DNA from: JBGCEZ01 sp045106735 | Lineage (GTDB): Bacteria > Planctomycetota > Phycisphaerae > Phycisphaerales > SM1A02 | Reading direction: 5' to 3' | Length of the DNA stretch: 64,000 nt | Assembly (NCBI GenBank): GCA_045106735.1 | Contig: JBGCEZ010000040.1 | Span: forward strand, 1 to 64,000 | Part shown: positions 1 through 8,458 of the stretch, piece by piece | How positions within the stretch are numbered: position 1 is the first letter of the stretch | How the letters are laid out: every line of letters starts with the position of its first letter | Made by a program: the position numbers and the translations under genes | Notes under the pieces: generated by a model | Seen by the model: the letters and a program-made list of their open reading frames with translations, nothing else | Databases searched by the model: none | Told to the model about the DNA's origin: nothing

Positions 1-21
1 GTTGAATCACCCAAGTCCCGC

Positions 22-1488
22 TCAGTATCGGAACTCGCGAACCACACCGCTGAGCTCCACAGTCGCAAGGGCTAGCTTCTCCGTGGATCCCTTGATCTCA
101 GCCACGCTCGAGGCGTGCTCGCCGTTGGCCACGGAAAGTCCTTCGAGTGATTCCACGATCTCGGACGTCCCTACGCTGGCGTCTGCGATGTTCTTCGCCA
201 TCTCGTTGGTGGTGGCCGTCTGCTCTTCCACCGCGCTGGCGATCGTCCCCTGGATGTCGTTGATCCGGTTGATGATCGTTCCGATTCCGTCGATGGCGGT
301 AACGGCTTCCGAGCTGTCGGACTGAATGGTCTCGATTCGCGAGGCAATGTCCTCGGTGGCGCGGGCGGTCTCCTTAGCGAGCTCTTTGACCTCGTTAGCC
401 ACCACCGCGAACCCCTTGCCTGCGTCACCGGCCCGGGCCGCTTCGATCGTCGCATTGAGGGCGAGGAGGTTCGTCTGCTCCGCCAGGTCGCGGATCATCG
501 AGACGACCGAGTCGATCGAATCACTGTTGGAGTTGAGGCGCTCCACGATCTCGGCTGCTTGCTGGGCATCCGTGTCGGCCTGGGTTGAAATGCCGGCCGT
601 GCGCGTCACGTTTCGCGTGATCTCGCTGATCGCCTGGTCCATTTCACGCATGTTGTGGGCGATGAACTTCGCGACCGATGCCGTCTGCTCTCGTGCGGCG
701 ATTTCTGCCGTGATGTCGGTCGCGTACTTGACCACCTTCTCGACGTTGCCTCGCTCGTCGAATTCCGGGTTGTAGGTTGCCTGAAGCAAGACCTCCCGCC
801 CCTCCGCCGCCACACGTTGGTACTGCCCTTGCTGAAACTGTCCGTTTCCCAGTGCGGTCCAGAACGCCTCGTAGTCCTCTGAATTCACCCAATCCGGTTC
901 GCAGAACATGCGGTGGTGCTTGCCACGGATCTCGTCGAGCGAGTATCCCATCGCGGCGCTGAAGTTCGCGTTCGCGGTGACGATGGTCCCATCGGGCGTG
1001 AACTCGATCGTCGCCTGGGTGCGATTGACGGCATCGATGGCCGCCTTCTTCTTCTGCGTGATGTCGGAGGCAAACTTGATCACCTTGGTGACCTTGCCGT
1101 CCGCGTCCACGACCGGGTTGTACGTCGCCCGGATCCAGACTTCCTTGTTGTTCCGGCCGAAGCGCTGGAACTCGGAGGATTGAAACGTTCCGCTCGCCAG
1201 CTCGTCCCAGAACTTCGCGTACGCAGGACTCTTCGCGTACGCCGGGTCGACGAACATGCGGTGATGCTTCCGCTCAACGTCCTGAGCTCGGTACCCCAGG
1301 GTCTTCAGGAAGTTTTCGTTCGCCCGCAGGATCGTGCCGTCGACCTCGAATTCAATGCGAGCTTGCGATCGATCCAACGCCGCGACGATGCCCCGGAGAT
1401 CCGTGAGCTCGCGGGCGTCGGCATCCGCAACGGTCAATTGATTCGGGTTGGCGTCCGCCGCGATGCGTCGTTTCGGTCCAAACTTCAT
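22..1488 (-). CDS. soluble PAS-PAS methyl-accepting chemotaxis transducer
   Basis: The 488-residue protein has two PAS sensor domains (about residues 42-144 and 157-260) that share the motif GYxxxxxxxKHHRMF, so they look like an internal duplication. They are followed by an MCP signalling domain (about 270-488) whose hairpin tip reads EQTNLLALNATIEAARAGD. There is no transmembrane segment, no HAMP domain and no C-terminal methyltransferase-binding pentapeptide, so it should be cytoplasmic and may sense an intracellular ligand or redox cofactor and signal to a CheA/CheW array. The order PAS-PAS-MCP is that of Pseudomonas BdlA, a biofilm-dispersion transducer; a similar role is inference only. 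The ATG start follows an AGGGGGGA ribosome-binding site. No che genes are nearby. Confidence 0.9.
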   Translation of the reverse strand: MKFGPKRRIAADANPNQLTVADADARELTDLRGIVAALDRSQARIEFEVDGTILRANENFLKTLGYRAQDVERKHHRMFVDPAYAKSPAYAKFWDELASGTFQSSEFQRFGRNNKEVWIRATYNPVVDADGKVTKVIKFASDITQKKKAAIDAVNRTQATIEFTPDGTIVTANANFSAAMGYSLDEIRGKHHRMFCEPDWVNSEDYEAFWTALGNGQFQQGQYQRVAAEGREVLLQATYNPEFDERGNVEKVVKYATDITAEIAAREQTASVAKFIAHNMREMDQAISEITRNVTRTAGISTQADTDAQQAAEIVERLNSNSDSIDSVVSMIRDLAEQTNLLALNATIEAARAGDAGKGFAVVANEVKELAKETARATEDIASRIETIQSDSSEAVTAIDGIGTIINRINDIQGTIASAVEEQTATTNEMAKNIADASVGTSEIVESLEGLSVANGEHASSVAEIKGSTEKLALATVELSGVVREFRY

Positions 1489-2095
1489 TGCGATCCCCCC
1501 TCAGGGCTCGATGGGCAAGAGTCAGTTCGATTGCTGAGGATCCAGGGTCGAACGACCGGCCAACGGGCGGAACAACGACCCCGCGAGCCATGGGCAGAAT
1601 CCCCCCATCGCGTCGGCGGATGCTTGAGCGAGGATCACGAAAACTGCTGCCGTACCGAAGCCAACGTGAACGCACGACCCGCTGGGAACTCCGGGTAGAG
1701 CGGTGAGATCGGACAACCGGATGAAACGTTCAACGCGACCAAGCAACCCGTCGAGGACGTCGACCGGCTCGAGCCGCCGGATCGTGCCGGTTCGACTCGG
1801 GTCTCACCCACCCTGCACGGCAACTGGAGCACGCGGCACCCGGGGCACCCACCCCGCGGCAGGTCGCCGCCCGCGCGGATCCGGCGGATCGGCCGGAACC
1901 AGCCGGGGCCAACGGGCCGGGGACCGATGCGCGAGCCGGTCCGGGGACCACGCCGGAGGCCACGCCCGGGGCCGATCCGGGGGCCACCGCCCCCACGACC
2001 GCCACGACTGTGTCGAAAACGTGCCGCCCCCGCGTCCGAAGACGTCCGATAGCGACCGACGGTGACGCCCCACCGGGGACACGGTGAGCCCATCG
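1489..2095. other. non-coding gap between the MCP gene and tRNA-Ala
   Basis: About 600 bases with no convincing gene. Open frames here are low-complexity Arg/Pro/Gly or Ala/Pro/Thr translations typical of GC-rich spacer. The part next to position 1488 must hold the promoter of the minus-strand MCP gene, but no clear -35/-10 pair is visible. A tRNA tail-like sequence near 1787-1811 was considered and rejected. Confidence 0.6.
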
Positions 2096-2130
2096 AAAAA
2101 CCCCAAGTCCAGCGGGATGCTGAACTTGGG
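2096..2130 (-). terminator. intrinsic terminator of tRNA-Ala
   Basis: Read on the minus strand there is an inverted repeat CCCCAAGT-CAGC / GCTG-ACTTGGGG with one mismatch and an ATCCC loop, followed directly by TTTTT. It starts 13 bases after the tRNA 3' end, so it should end the tRNA transcript. Confidence 0.85.
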
Positions 2131-2143
2131 GTTCTTGTCAAAG

Positions 2144-2216
2144 TGGAGCCGATCGGGATCGAACCGACGACCTCTTGTATGCCATACAAGCGCTCTCCCA
2201 ACTGAGCTACGGCCCC
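2144..2216 (-). tRNA. tRNA-Ala, anticodon GGC
   Basis: The minus strand folds into a 73-base cloverleaf. The 7-bp acceptor stem is GGGGCCG with CGGCTCC (one G-U pair) and the discriminator is A. The D arm begins TAGCTCAGTTGGGAGAGC. The anticodon stem CTTGT/ACAAG closes the loop ATGGCAT, giving anticodon GGC, which reads GCC and GCU alanine codons. The T arm carries GGTTCGATCC. The 3' CCA is not encoded. The gene stands alone and has its own terminator. Confidence 0.96.
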
Positions 2217-2396
2217 ATGGGATCGAATTGTCGGCTGGTTCGCTCGCACATCTCGCCGAGGCGAAGGCGTTCGGGCGAAGGCCGGAGCGACAGGATAGCT
2301 GCCGCGGCCAAAGGTTCAAGTCCAGTCGGCGACGAGCTCGTCAATCGACGCTTTGGCGGGACGACCCGGGCGGTCCCGGGGCCCACATGCGACGTC

Positions 2397-2514
2397 AACT
2401 CGATGACCAACTCGATGACCAGCTCGGGTTCACCAGCCAGTCCGATCGGATGGCTCGATCCGCCAGCTCGATCAGACAGTTCGATCAGACAGCTCGATCA
2501 GACAGCTCCATCAG
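2397..2514. repeat. short tandem repeats at the 3' end of the XylR gene
   Basis: Two copies of a 12-bp unit AACTCGATGACC (2397-2420) are followed by about four copies of a 13-bp unit CAGCTCGATCAGA (2464-2514). The second array touches the last codons of the regulator gene. Unit length and spacing suggest replication slippage. Confidence 0.85.
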
Positions 2515-4130
2515 TCTCCCTCGCCCGGGCGTGGCGGCAAGCTGAAACTCGCTCGCGGCTTGGCCTTGCGAGCCTTCAGCGGTACGCCCTCGGTTTCAAT
2601 GGTCGGGGCCTCCCCCGCCTCCAAAGCGCGAGCCGCGTCCGGATCCGGCATGCGATGCTCGACTTCACCGGAACGCTCCATCGGCCGATCCGACGGCCGA
2701 TCGGACGCCGGACGGGCCCGCCCGTATTCGGACGTGGTCGACGGGTGCATGGGGCTGGCCGGACTCGCTGGCGTACTGCCGACTGGCGTGCCGCCCGCCA
2801 CCGGGTCGCGCCCCGGGAACGGAGCCGCGGGCGAAGGCGAAGGGGCCGGCGAGGCGAAGGTGGACGTCGAAGTAGACGGCACCGTCGTGATCTCCGGCAT
2901 CGGCCGAGCCTCCGGCGCGACGGTGCGGATCGCATCCGGGTCGCCCGCACCCGCCGAAGGTCCGCCTTGCCGACGCAACTTGCGATAGGCGGTTGGCGTC
3001 ATCTCATGAATCTGCCGGAAGTGGGCGGTGAGCAGCCGCGGTTCGGCGTATCCGCACCGTTCGGCCACCTTCCCGAGCGGAAGTTGGGTGTCGGCGAGGA
3101 GGCGAGCGGCCTTCTCCACCCGCAGCCGCCGAATCGCCTCGCCCGGACTCCGGCCGATGGCATTGCGGAACCGGCTCTCGAGGGTTCGTCGGGCCACGCC
3201 AAGACGCTGGGCCAGGTCGCGCACCCGAATCGGCTCGGCAATGTGGTCGCGGATGAAGACCAGTGCTTCGCGCACCAGTTCATCCTTGACCGCCGTGCCG
3301 TCGGTCGACTCCCGTCCGACCACGCCGGCGGGAGGAATGCGGACCATTCGATTCGTCAGCGGCCGGCCGTTCATCATGTCATCGAGCATCGCCGCGGCTC
3401 GGTAGCCGACCGATTGCCCGTTGAGGTTGACCGAAGAGATGCCCATGCCGCAGAGCGAGCTCATGAGGGCATCTTGTTCGGACCCGACGATGGCCACGTC
3501 TTCCGGGACCCGGAGGCCGACGAGTTCGCAGGCCTGCACGATCAGCCGGGCCTCGGCGTCGCCAAAGGCCAAGAGTCCGACGGGTTCGCCGAATCCCTTC
3601 AGCCAGCCAGCCAGGTGCTCAAGTTCTTCGCGGAACGGCATCGCGCTCAGGCGCGAGGCGGTCTCCCGATCGGCGTAGGCCCGGGCGGCGAACCCGGAGC
3701 GGGCCAACCGACCGCTGAAGCCGTCGAAGAGCCGCTCGTTCATGAAGACCGACCGGGATCGCTGCCCGACGTACCCGAAGCTCCGCAGGCCCGCGTCCAC
3801 CAGGTGATCGGCCGCGAGCTCGCCGCACGCCTCGTCGTCGACGCGGACGCTCGGCACATGCGTCGGATCCACGCTGGACCACGACACATTGACCGCCGGC
3901 ACGCCCAGCTCCACGATCTGCTGGTACAGCTCAGGCCGGTCGATTCGGGCGATGATGCCATCGCCGCGCCACGTCTCCGGGACCGAAAGCCGCTCGAGCA
4001 GCCCGCGCGGCTCGACGAACACGATCCACGGACCGTGTTCCTGAACGTATTCCGCAATGCCCTCGACCAACTCACGCCCCCACGACGTGGAGGTTTGGAC
4101 CAGGATCGCCACACTCGATCGTTCGATCAC
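2511..4130 (-). CDS. XylR-type AraC-family transcriptional regulator
   Basis: A 539-residue protein. Residues about 5-275 form a LacI/periplasmic-binding-like sugar-sensing domain, starting IERSSVAILVQTSTSWGREL as in XylR proteins. Residues about 281-388 form a double helix-turn-helix AraC domain (LAQRLGVARRTLESRF, then ERCGYAEPRLLTAHFR). The remaining 150 residues are a Pro/Ala/Ser/Thr-rich, probably disordered tail that ordinary XylR proteins lack. I chose the GTG at 4130 because XylR homologues begin there and GGGGAA lies upstream; the open frame continues to 4307 with poor-quality sequence. It probably controls sugar catabolism, but no xyl genes are in view, so the regulon is unknown. Confidence 0.88.
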   Translation of the reverse strand: MIERSSVAILVQTSTSWGRELVEGIAEYVQEHGPWIVFVEPRGLLERLSVPETWRGDGIIARIDRPELYQQIVELGVPAVNVSWSSVDPTHVPSVRVDDEACGELAADHLVDAGLRSFGYVGQRSRSVFMNERLFDGFSGRLARSGFAARAYADRETASRLSAMPFREELEHLAGWLKGFGEPVGLLAFGDAEARLIVQACELVGLRVPEDVAIVGSEQDALMSSLCGMGISSVNLNGQSVGYRAAAMLDDMMNGRPLTNRMVRIPPAGVVGRESTDGTAVKDELVREALVFIRDHIAEPIRVRDLAQRLGVARRTLESRFRNAIGRSPGEAIRRLRVEKAARLLADTQLPLGKVAERCGYAEPRLLTAHFRQIHEMTPTAYRKLRRQGGPSAGAGDPDAIRTVAPEARPMPEITTVPSTSTSTFASPAPSPSPAAPFPGRDPVAGGTPVGSTPASPASPMHPSTTSEYGRARPASDRPSDRPMERSGEVEHRMPDPDAARALEAGEAPTIETEGVPLKARKAKPRASFSLPPRPGEGD

Positions 4131-5084
4131 GTCAATTCCCCATGGGTCCGGATTCGATGGGCTCGTGCCAGGCGAGTGCCCAGCGAGCGCGAACGGCGCG
4201 GTCGAGCACGGGTCGGAGGCTGTCGGCCTCTTGCCTCGGTTGCACCCGAGGTTCCGATTCGCTGCAGCCGGGCTGAACGATTCGGTCCGTGCTCGCCACC
4301 CGTCCATCCGACGGTTCCGGTGACCCGACCCTTCCTTGGCGATCCCAAGCCATCGCCCTTCGCGAGGCGGCGGGATCCCAATGGAATCCTACCGGCCCAG
4401 CCCCGACCCCACGCAAGCCGAAGCCCCGAACGCGCAGGCCGCTCGGGATTGTTCCTTCCCGTCGCCGGGACAAGTTGCCCAGCTTACGGGTTCAAACCCC
4501 AGATGCACCATCGTGCGCCGAAAACGCCGCGACTTTCCGCGGGGGTGCCTTTTTTCGCCCCCGCGGCCAAAACGCCGGCCCGAGCGTTTGTGAAGCACTT
4601 TTTCGGTGACCTCCAAACGGGACGTACAACCTCGTTGCGGGTTGGCCAGCGACACGGTCCAGCAACCAGCCCGTGACCGGAATTTCGGTTCCGGTCACAT
4701 TCGGGCGTCCGGAAGACCTTCAGGATCGGTGGTGCCGTCGCACTCCATTCACCTCTTCCTCCGCGATCGGCATCGACTCAGCCGATCCTGCTCCGGCGCC
4801 CGCTTTCGGTTTGGCTGCGTCTCCTTCGCCACTCGGGCGGTCAGAACGGCGACGCCAAACCGATGACCGCGACTCCTCGTTCGGTCCCCCCGGCCAAATC
4901 TGTCCGGCCGGGTGGACCGGACTCCTGAAGGCTCCTCGCGGGCCTGGATCTCGGACCTCCTCCTGAGGTTCAGGCCCGTCTCCTGAACACCGGTTGGCCG
5001 CATCTCGCCAACCCTCGGACCCCAGCGCATCCCCACCGCTCCGACTCGTCAATGGGGACGACGAGCGTGATGTGGGGATCGTCG
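4131..5084. other. structured non-coding region, possible plus-strand RNA
   Basis: Nearly 1 kb without a credible gene. It holds several strong inverted repeats: CCGCGGGGG/CCCCCGCGG around a T-rich loop (4537-4566), a perfect 10-bp stem GTGACCGGAA/TTCCGGTCAC (4673-4698), CCCGGCC/GGCCGGG near 4890-4910, and a two-step hairpin GGGCCTG..ACCTC/GAGGT..CAGGCCC (4940-4977). CTCCTGA recurs between 4921 and 4987. The region ends in a good plus-strand terminator although no plus-strand gene precedes it. The promoter of the XylR regulator must lie near 4131-4300. No known RNA family was recognised. Confidence 0.45.
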
Positions 5085-5118
5085 AAGCCCGGCGCTCACG
5101 CGCCGGGCTTCACTTTTT
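5085..5118 (+). terminator. intrinsic terminator, plus strand, no obvious cognate gene
   Basis: A perfect 11-bp stem AAGCCCGGCGC/GCGCCGGGCTT with a TCAC loop is followed by CACTTTTTC. The T tract is on the plus-strand side, whereas the flanking genes are both on the minus strand. It may end an unannotated plus-strand RNA, or act weakly in reverse for the S9 peptidase gene. Confidence 0.75.
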
Positions 5119-5192
5119 CTGGCTCCGGCCGCCACGGCTCCCGCATTTGGCTGCCCCAGCTGGCTCCGGCGGAGGCCGCGGCGCACGGCCGG

Positions 5193-7595
5193 TCAACGAC
5201 CAGCGTGCCGCTCGAAGAACTCAACGATGCGGGCCAAGCGGTCCATGCGCCGCTTGGGCGGACCGGTGCGAGACAGACCGTGCGACGTGTCCGGGTACCG
5301 CACGTATTCCACCGGCCGTCCGAGGTCGGCCAGGGCTCGGTACAGCATTTCCGACTGGCTGACGCCGGTCCGCAGGTCATTGTCGCCGTGCATGATGAGC
5401 AAGGGCGTGCGGATGCGATCCACGTAGGTGAACGGACTCTCGCGCCGCAGGACCGCTTCGAGCCGGTCTTCCCACGGCTTGCCACCCATCTCGGCTTCGA
5501 GCAATCGCCACGCATTGCCTTCGCCGTAGAACGTACTGAGGTGGTAGACCCCGCGCTGGGCGACGGCGGCGGAGAACCGCTGGTCATTGCCCACAATCCA
5601 AGCCACCAGGTATCCGCCGTAGCTGCCGCCGGTCACGAAGAGACGGTCACGGTCCACCCAATCGTCGTTGACGACCTCATCGAGCGCCGCCAGGACATCG
5701 CCGCCCGGCCCCTCGCCCCAGTCCTGGGTGTTGGCGTGCTGAAACGCAAAGCCATATCCGCCGCTGCCGCGCGGATTGGCGTACACCACGCCGTAGCCCC
5801 AACCGCAGAGCACCTGAAACTCGTGCCACATCGTCACCTCGCCGGGGCCCCACATCGCGCTCGGGCCACCGTGGATCTGCAAGACGATTGGTGCACGGCC
5901 GGCCAGCTCTTTCGCCGGCCGCATGACCCAGGCGTCGACCGCGGTCCCATCGGGACGCTCCACCGGCCGAAACTCCGGGAGGCTGACCACTCGGTCGGCA
6001 ACCCACGGATTCAGGTCGACGACCTCAATCTCGCGGTTGCCGATCCGGGCCCGGACGATGCACGGATTGTGGGCGCTCGTTTCGGCCCACATGATCGTGC
6101 CGCCGCCGCGGTTGAACGCGTGGACGCCGACGGGCCGGCCATCGCGGTCTCCCACCACGATCGAGGGCCGCAGCATCCCGAACCCGGTGCTGCACAGAGG
6201 GAAGCCGCCACCGAAGGCCGCGGTGAACATTGCCGACGTACCGTCCCAGTCGAACGCGCGGATCGACCGGTCGAAGCCGCCTTCGTCGGTCAACCACTGA
6301 AGGTCCGCGGCCGAGGTCAGCGCGGGGCCGTCGTCGGCGATGCGGGCCACGGCCAGGTGACTCTGGCGATCGGCGGGAAAATCGGTCTGCGAGCCGGTGA
6401 AGGCAATCCGTCGATCGTCGCGTCGGACCGGACGGTCGAAGGTCCAGCCGTCGACCGACACCCGCATCGACACCGGGCCGCCGTCGACTGGGACGCTCGC
6501 GATCCCCCACTCGCGCGGCTCATCGGGATGCTGGCCGGGATCGACCGGGGTGGACACGTAGAGCGTCTTCCCGTCGGGGCTCCACGACGGACTGCGGCCC
6601 TCGCGGAATCCGCTCATCGGCCACTGAACGCCACCGTTCACGGACATCGAAGCGATGCCTTGCCGTCGCCGTGAGGCCGGACCGTCGCCGCGCACGAGGG
6701 CGTCAACATCGATTGGAACGATGGCCGGCTGGGGAATGGAAATCGGCCCGGCCGGCCCGGTCTCGCCCTGGAAGTTGACGCGGGTCGTCGCCCGCGGATC
6801 GCCATCGGCTTCGCCGGCGTCGAGCCAATCCCGCATGGCCGAGCGACTGTCGCCCGGTCCGGCGGCGTCGGTGCCATCGCCTTGACCGGGACGTTGCTGA
6901 TCGGAGCGGCCCGGGCGCGTCGTCGCCCACGGCGGCACGCCGGCGATCGCGTCCACCGGCCGCGTGACGGTGAGGAGCAGCTGCGTCCCATCGGGCGACC
7001 AACTGATGCGGCGGCAACCGCGACGGAACCACGTGAGCTGCCGGGCTTCCCCGCCATCGAGTGGCATGATCCAGACCTGGGCGCCCATCGATGGATGGTC
7101 GCCGGCCGGGCCGCCGGGATCCGCCGATCCATCCCACCACGGATCGGTGGCCCCCCGCCGAAGGAAGGCAACCACGCGACCACTGGGATCGATTTCCGGC
7201 GACGAATCCGACGCGCCGCGTCCGCCAGTGAGCCGGCGCACCGTGGCCGAACCGCTGGCGGCATCGACGTCGATCAGGTGCAGATGCGAGGCGTAGCCTG
7301 CCGCGGTGGATCGGCTCGGAAGCTCCGTCGGACCGAGCTCCCGCCACTCGGGCCCCGAAACGGCCATCACCGCCCGGCGGCCGTCCAGAGAAACGTCGAT
7401 GGAACTGACGCGCCGCAGCAGCATCAGGTCTTCGATGGTGACGGGCCCCGCGGCGGGCACGGCGTCCCCGGCGTCCTGGGCGACGGAAGCCGGAGCGGCC
7501 GCCCCCTGGCTGACCGGGGCGAAGGCCAAGGCCAGGGCGCACGAAAGCACGGTGACCGTGGCGGCCACCGTGCGACGAGTCTTCGGGTCATGCAT
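5193..7595 (-). CDS. secreted S9 family peptidase (acylaminoacyl/dipeptidyl peptidase type)
   Basis: An 800-residue serine peptidase of the prolyl oligopeptidase clan. A signal peptide (about residues 1-32, hydrophobic core VTVLSCALALAFA) implies export. A WD/beta-propeller region with many SPDG and SWSPDGK repeats fills the middle. The C-terminal alpha/beta-hydrolase domain carries the nucleophile in TGGSYGGY (Ser about 658), the acid in HGDNDLRTG (Asp about 740) and His about 772 in TSHGLSR. It should cleave short peptides imported or shed in the periplasm. I chose the ATG at 7595: it has no Shine-Dalgarno but has a TACCAT box 6 bases upstream, so the mRNA may be leaderless. The gene stands alone. 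Confidence 0.92.
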   Translation of the reverse strand: MHDPKTRRTVAATVTVLSCALALAFAPVSQGAAAPASVAQDAGDAVPAAGPVTIEDLMLLRRVSSIDVSLDGRRAVMAVSGPEWRELGPTELPSRSTAAGYASHLHLIDVDAASGSATVRRLTGGRGASDSSPEIDPSGRVVAFLRRGATDPWWDGSADPGGPAGDHPSMGAQVWIMPLDGGEARQLTWFRRGCRRISWSPDGTQLLLTVTRPVDAIAGVPPWATTRPGRSDQQRPGQGDGTDAAGPGDSRSAMRDWLDAGEADGDPRATTRVNFQGETGPAGPISIPQPAIVPIDVDALVRGDGPASRRRQGIASMSVNGGVQWPMSGFREGRSPSWSPDGKTLYVSTPVDPGQHPDEPREWGIASVPVDGGPVSMRVSVDGWTFDRPVRRDDRRIAFTGSQTDFPADRQSHLAVARIADDGPALTSAADLQWLTDEGGFDRSIRAFDWDGTSAMFTAAFGGGFPLCSTGFGMLRPSIVVGDRDGRPVGVHAFNRGGGTIMWAETSAHNPCIVRARIGNREIEVVDLNPWVADRVVSLPEFRPVERPDGTAVDAWVMRPAKELAGRAPIVLQIHGGPSAMWGPGEVTMWHEFQVLCGWGYGVVYANPRGSGGYGFAFQHANTQDWGEGPGGDVLAALDEVVNDDWVDRDRLFVTGGSYGGYLVAWIVGNDQRFSAAVAQRGVYHLSTFYGEGNAWRLLEAEMGGKPWEDRLEAVLRRESPFTYVDRIRTPLLIMHGDNDLRTGVSQSEMLYRALADLGRPVEYVRYPDTSHGLSRTGPPKRRMDRLARIVEFFERHAGR

Positions 7596-7601
7596 GGCCG
7601 C

Positions 7602-7607
7602 ATGGTA
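7602..7607 (-). promoter_or_regulatory. probable -10 box of a leaderless S9 peptidase transcript
   Basis: TACCAT on the minus strand ends exactly 6 bases (GCGGCC) before the ATG. Initiation 7 bases after the box would start the mRNA at the start codon. The same layout is seen at 11490, 15375, 40749 and 60125. Confidence 0.5.
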
Positions 7608-7616
7608 CGGCCAGGA

Positions 7617-7632
7617 GGCGGAAATTTCCGCC
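7617..7632. promoter_or_regulatory. perfect 16-bp palindrome, candidate operator
   Basis: GGCGGAAATTTCCGCC is a perfect palindrome 22 bases upstream of the peptidase start. With the -10 box at 7602-7607 it covers the place where the -35 contact would fall, a classic position for a dimeric repressor. No regulator gene is adjacent, so the binding protein is unknown. Confidence 0.5.
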
Positions 7633-7738
7633 CGGCGTCCGGTCATCGGCTGCCCGATCGTCCCATTCGACTTGGCCAGGGTCGGCCCGGCGGGCGGCGA
7701 CGCGTGGGACCGGTCGAGGACGGACGGCCGAGCACCAC

Positions 7739-8077
7739 TCAGTCCATCAGGGCGTTGAGCTTCTCGATCATCTCGGCCTTGGCGTTGCCGCTGTAGCCGC
7801 TCATCCGGTCCTTGAGCTCGCCGTCCTTGAAGAAGAGCATCGTCGGGATCGACATGATGCTGAACTTCGCCGCGATCTGCTGGTTGGCGTCCGTGTCGAG
7901 CTTGCCGACGCGGGCCTTGCCGGACAGCTCATCGGCGACCTCATCGACGACCGGCCCGAGGGCCTTGCATGGGCCACACCACTCGGCCCAGAAGTCGACC
8001 ATCACGGGCTCGGACGCGCCAAGCACCTCCGAGTCGAAGTTGTCGTCGGTGAACTCGATCACTGCTTCGCTGGCCAT
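7739..8077 (-). CDS. trxA: thioredoxin
   Basis: A 112-residue thioredoxin that reduces disulfides of cytoplasmic proteins and receives electrons from thioredoxin reductase. The active site is WCGPCK (Cys34 and Cys37) after FWAEW. The cis-proline motif SIPT (MSIPTMLFF) and the usual C-terminal helix are present. Length matches the family. The start at 8077 (MASEAVIEFT) gives the standard N terminus; longer in-frame starts add only Pro/Arg-rich sequence. A possible -10, TACCAT, lies near 8172-8178. It is not in an operon with folP, because a 380-base repeat-containing gap separates them. Confidence 0.95.
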   Translation of the reverse strand: MASEAVIEFTDDNFDSEVLGASEPVMVDFWAEWCGPCKALGPVVDEVADELSGKARVGKLDTDANQQIAAKFSIMSIPTMLFFKDGELKDRMSGYSGNAKAEMIEKLNALMD

Positions 8078-8331
8078 GGCTTGACGGCTCCGGTCGGGAA
8101 CGGGAAGGGTTTCTGGGTCGGGCCCTCGGTCCGGCTCCGGCACGGGCCAGAATCGAATCGGGGCGAACGCGGGCATGGTACGCCGGCCGGGCTCCGGGCG
8201 GGCGGATGCGAGCGTCGGCAACCACCACGTTCAGCCCGATTGCGGCCGCGGCCGATGTGAGGCCGGAAACGGTTGATGCAGCCGGCGACGGGCGGGCGAC
8301 AGGTGGGCGATCCGGTCAACTAGCATCGAGC

Positions 8332-8403
8332 GGGCGACGCGCGGGCGACGCGCGGGCGACGGGCGGGCGACGGGTGGGCGACGGGTGGGCGACGGGTGGG
8401 CGA
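8332..8403. repeat. 11-bp tandem array GGGCGACGGGT, 6.5 copies
   Basis: Six full copies and a partial copy of an 11-bp unit with consensus GGGCGACGSGY. The array is flanked by two imperfect 39-base direct repeats (about 8303-8341 and 8394-8432), each containing GATCCGGTCAACYAGCA, so the array appears to have grown inside a duplicated segment. It lies in the non-coding gap 8078-8458 between folP and trxA; the rest of the gap holds nothing recognisable apart from the trxA upstream region. Confidence 0.9.
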
Positions 8404-8458
8404 TCCGGTCAACCAGCAGCGAGCGGGCGGCGGGCGATCCAGCTCCGGCCGTCTGGCT

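Noticed and set aside
1701..1811. Possible tRNA gene or remnant: TTCGACT T-loop with CTCACCCA tail and GGTGAG upstream
   Set aside because: Acceptor halves can pair over six bases, but no D arm or anticodon arm can be built and the span of 108 bases is too long even for a tRNA with a long variable arm.
4484..4511. tRNA tail-like GGGTTCAAACCCC followed by GATGCACCA
   Set aside because: The T stem pairs only three bases and no matching 5' acceptor strand (GCATCTG or similar) occurs upstream. Taken as chance resemblance.
2175..4676. Very long plus-strand open frame opposite the XylR gene
   Set aside because: Its translation is low-complexity Arg/Pro/His sequence and it crosses the tRNA; it is the antisense shadow of a GC-rich minus-strand gene. 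The same holds for long frames at 9775-11475, 13402-15321, 46285-47493 and 49140-51443.
4880..5060. RNase P RNA or SRP RNA in the structured region
   Set aside because: The invariant GAGGAAAGTCC and GGAAGC-type motifs of these RNAs are absent on both strands.
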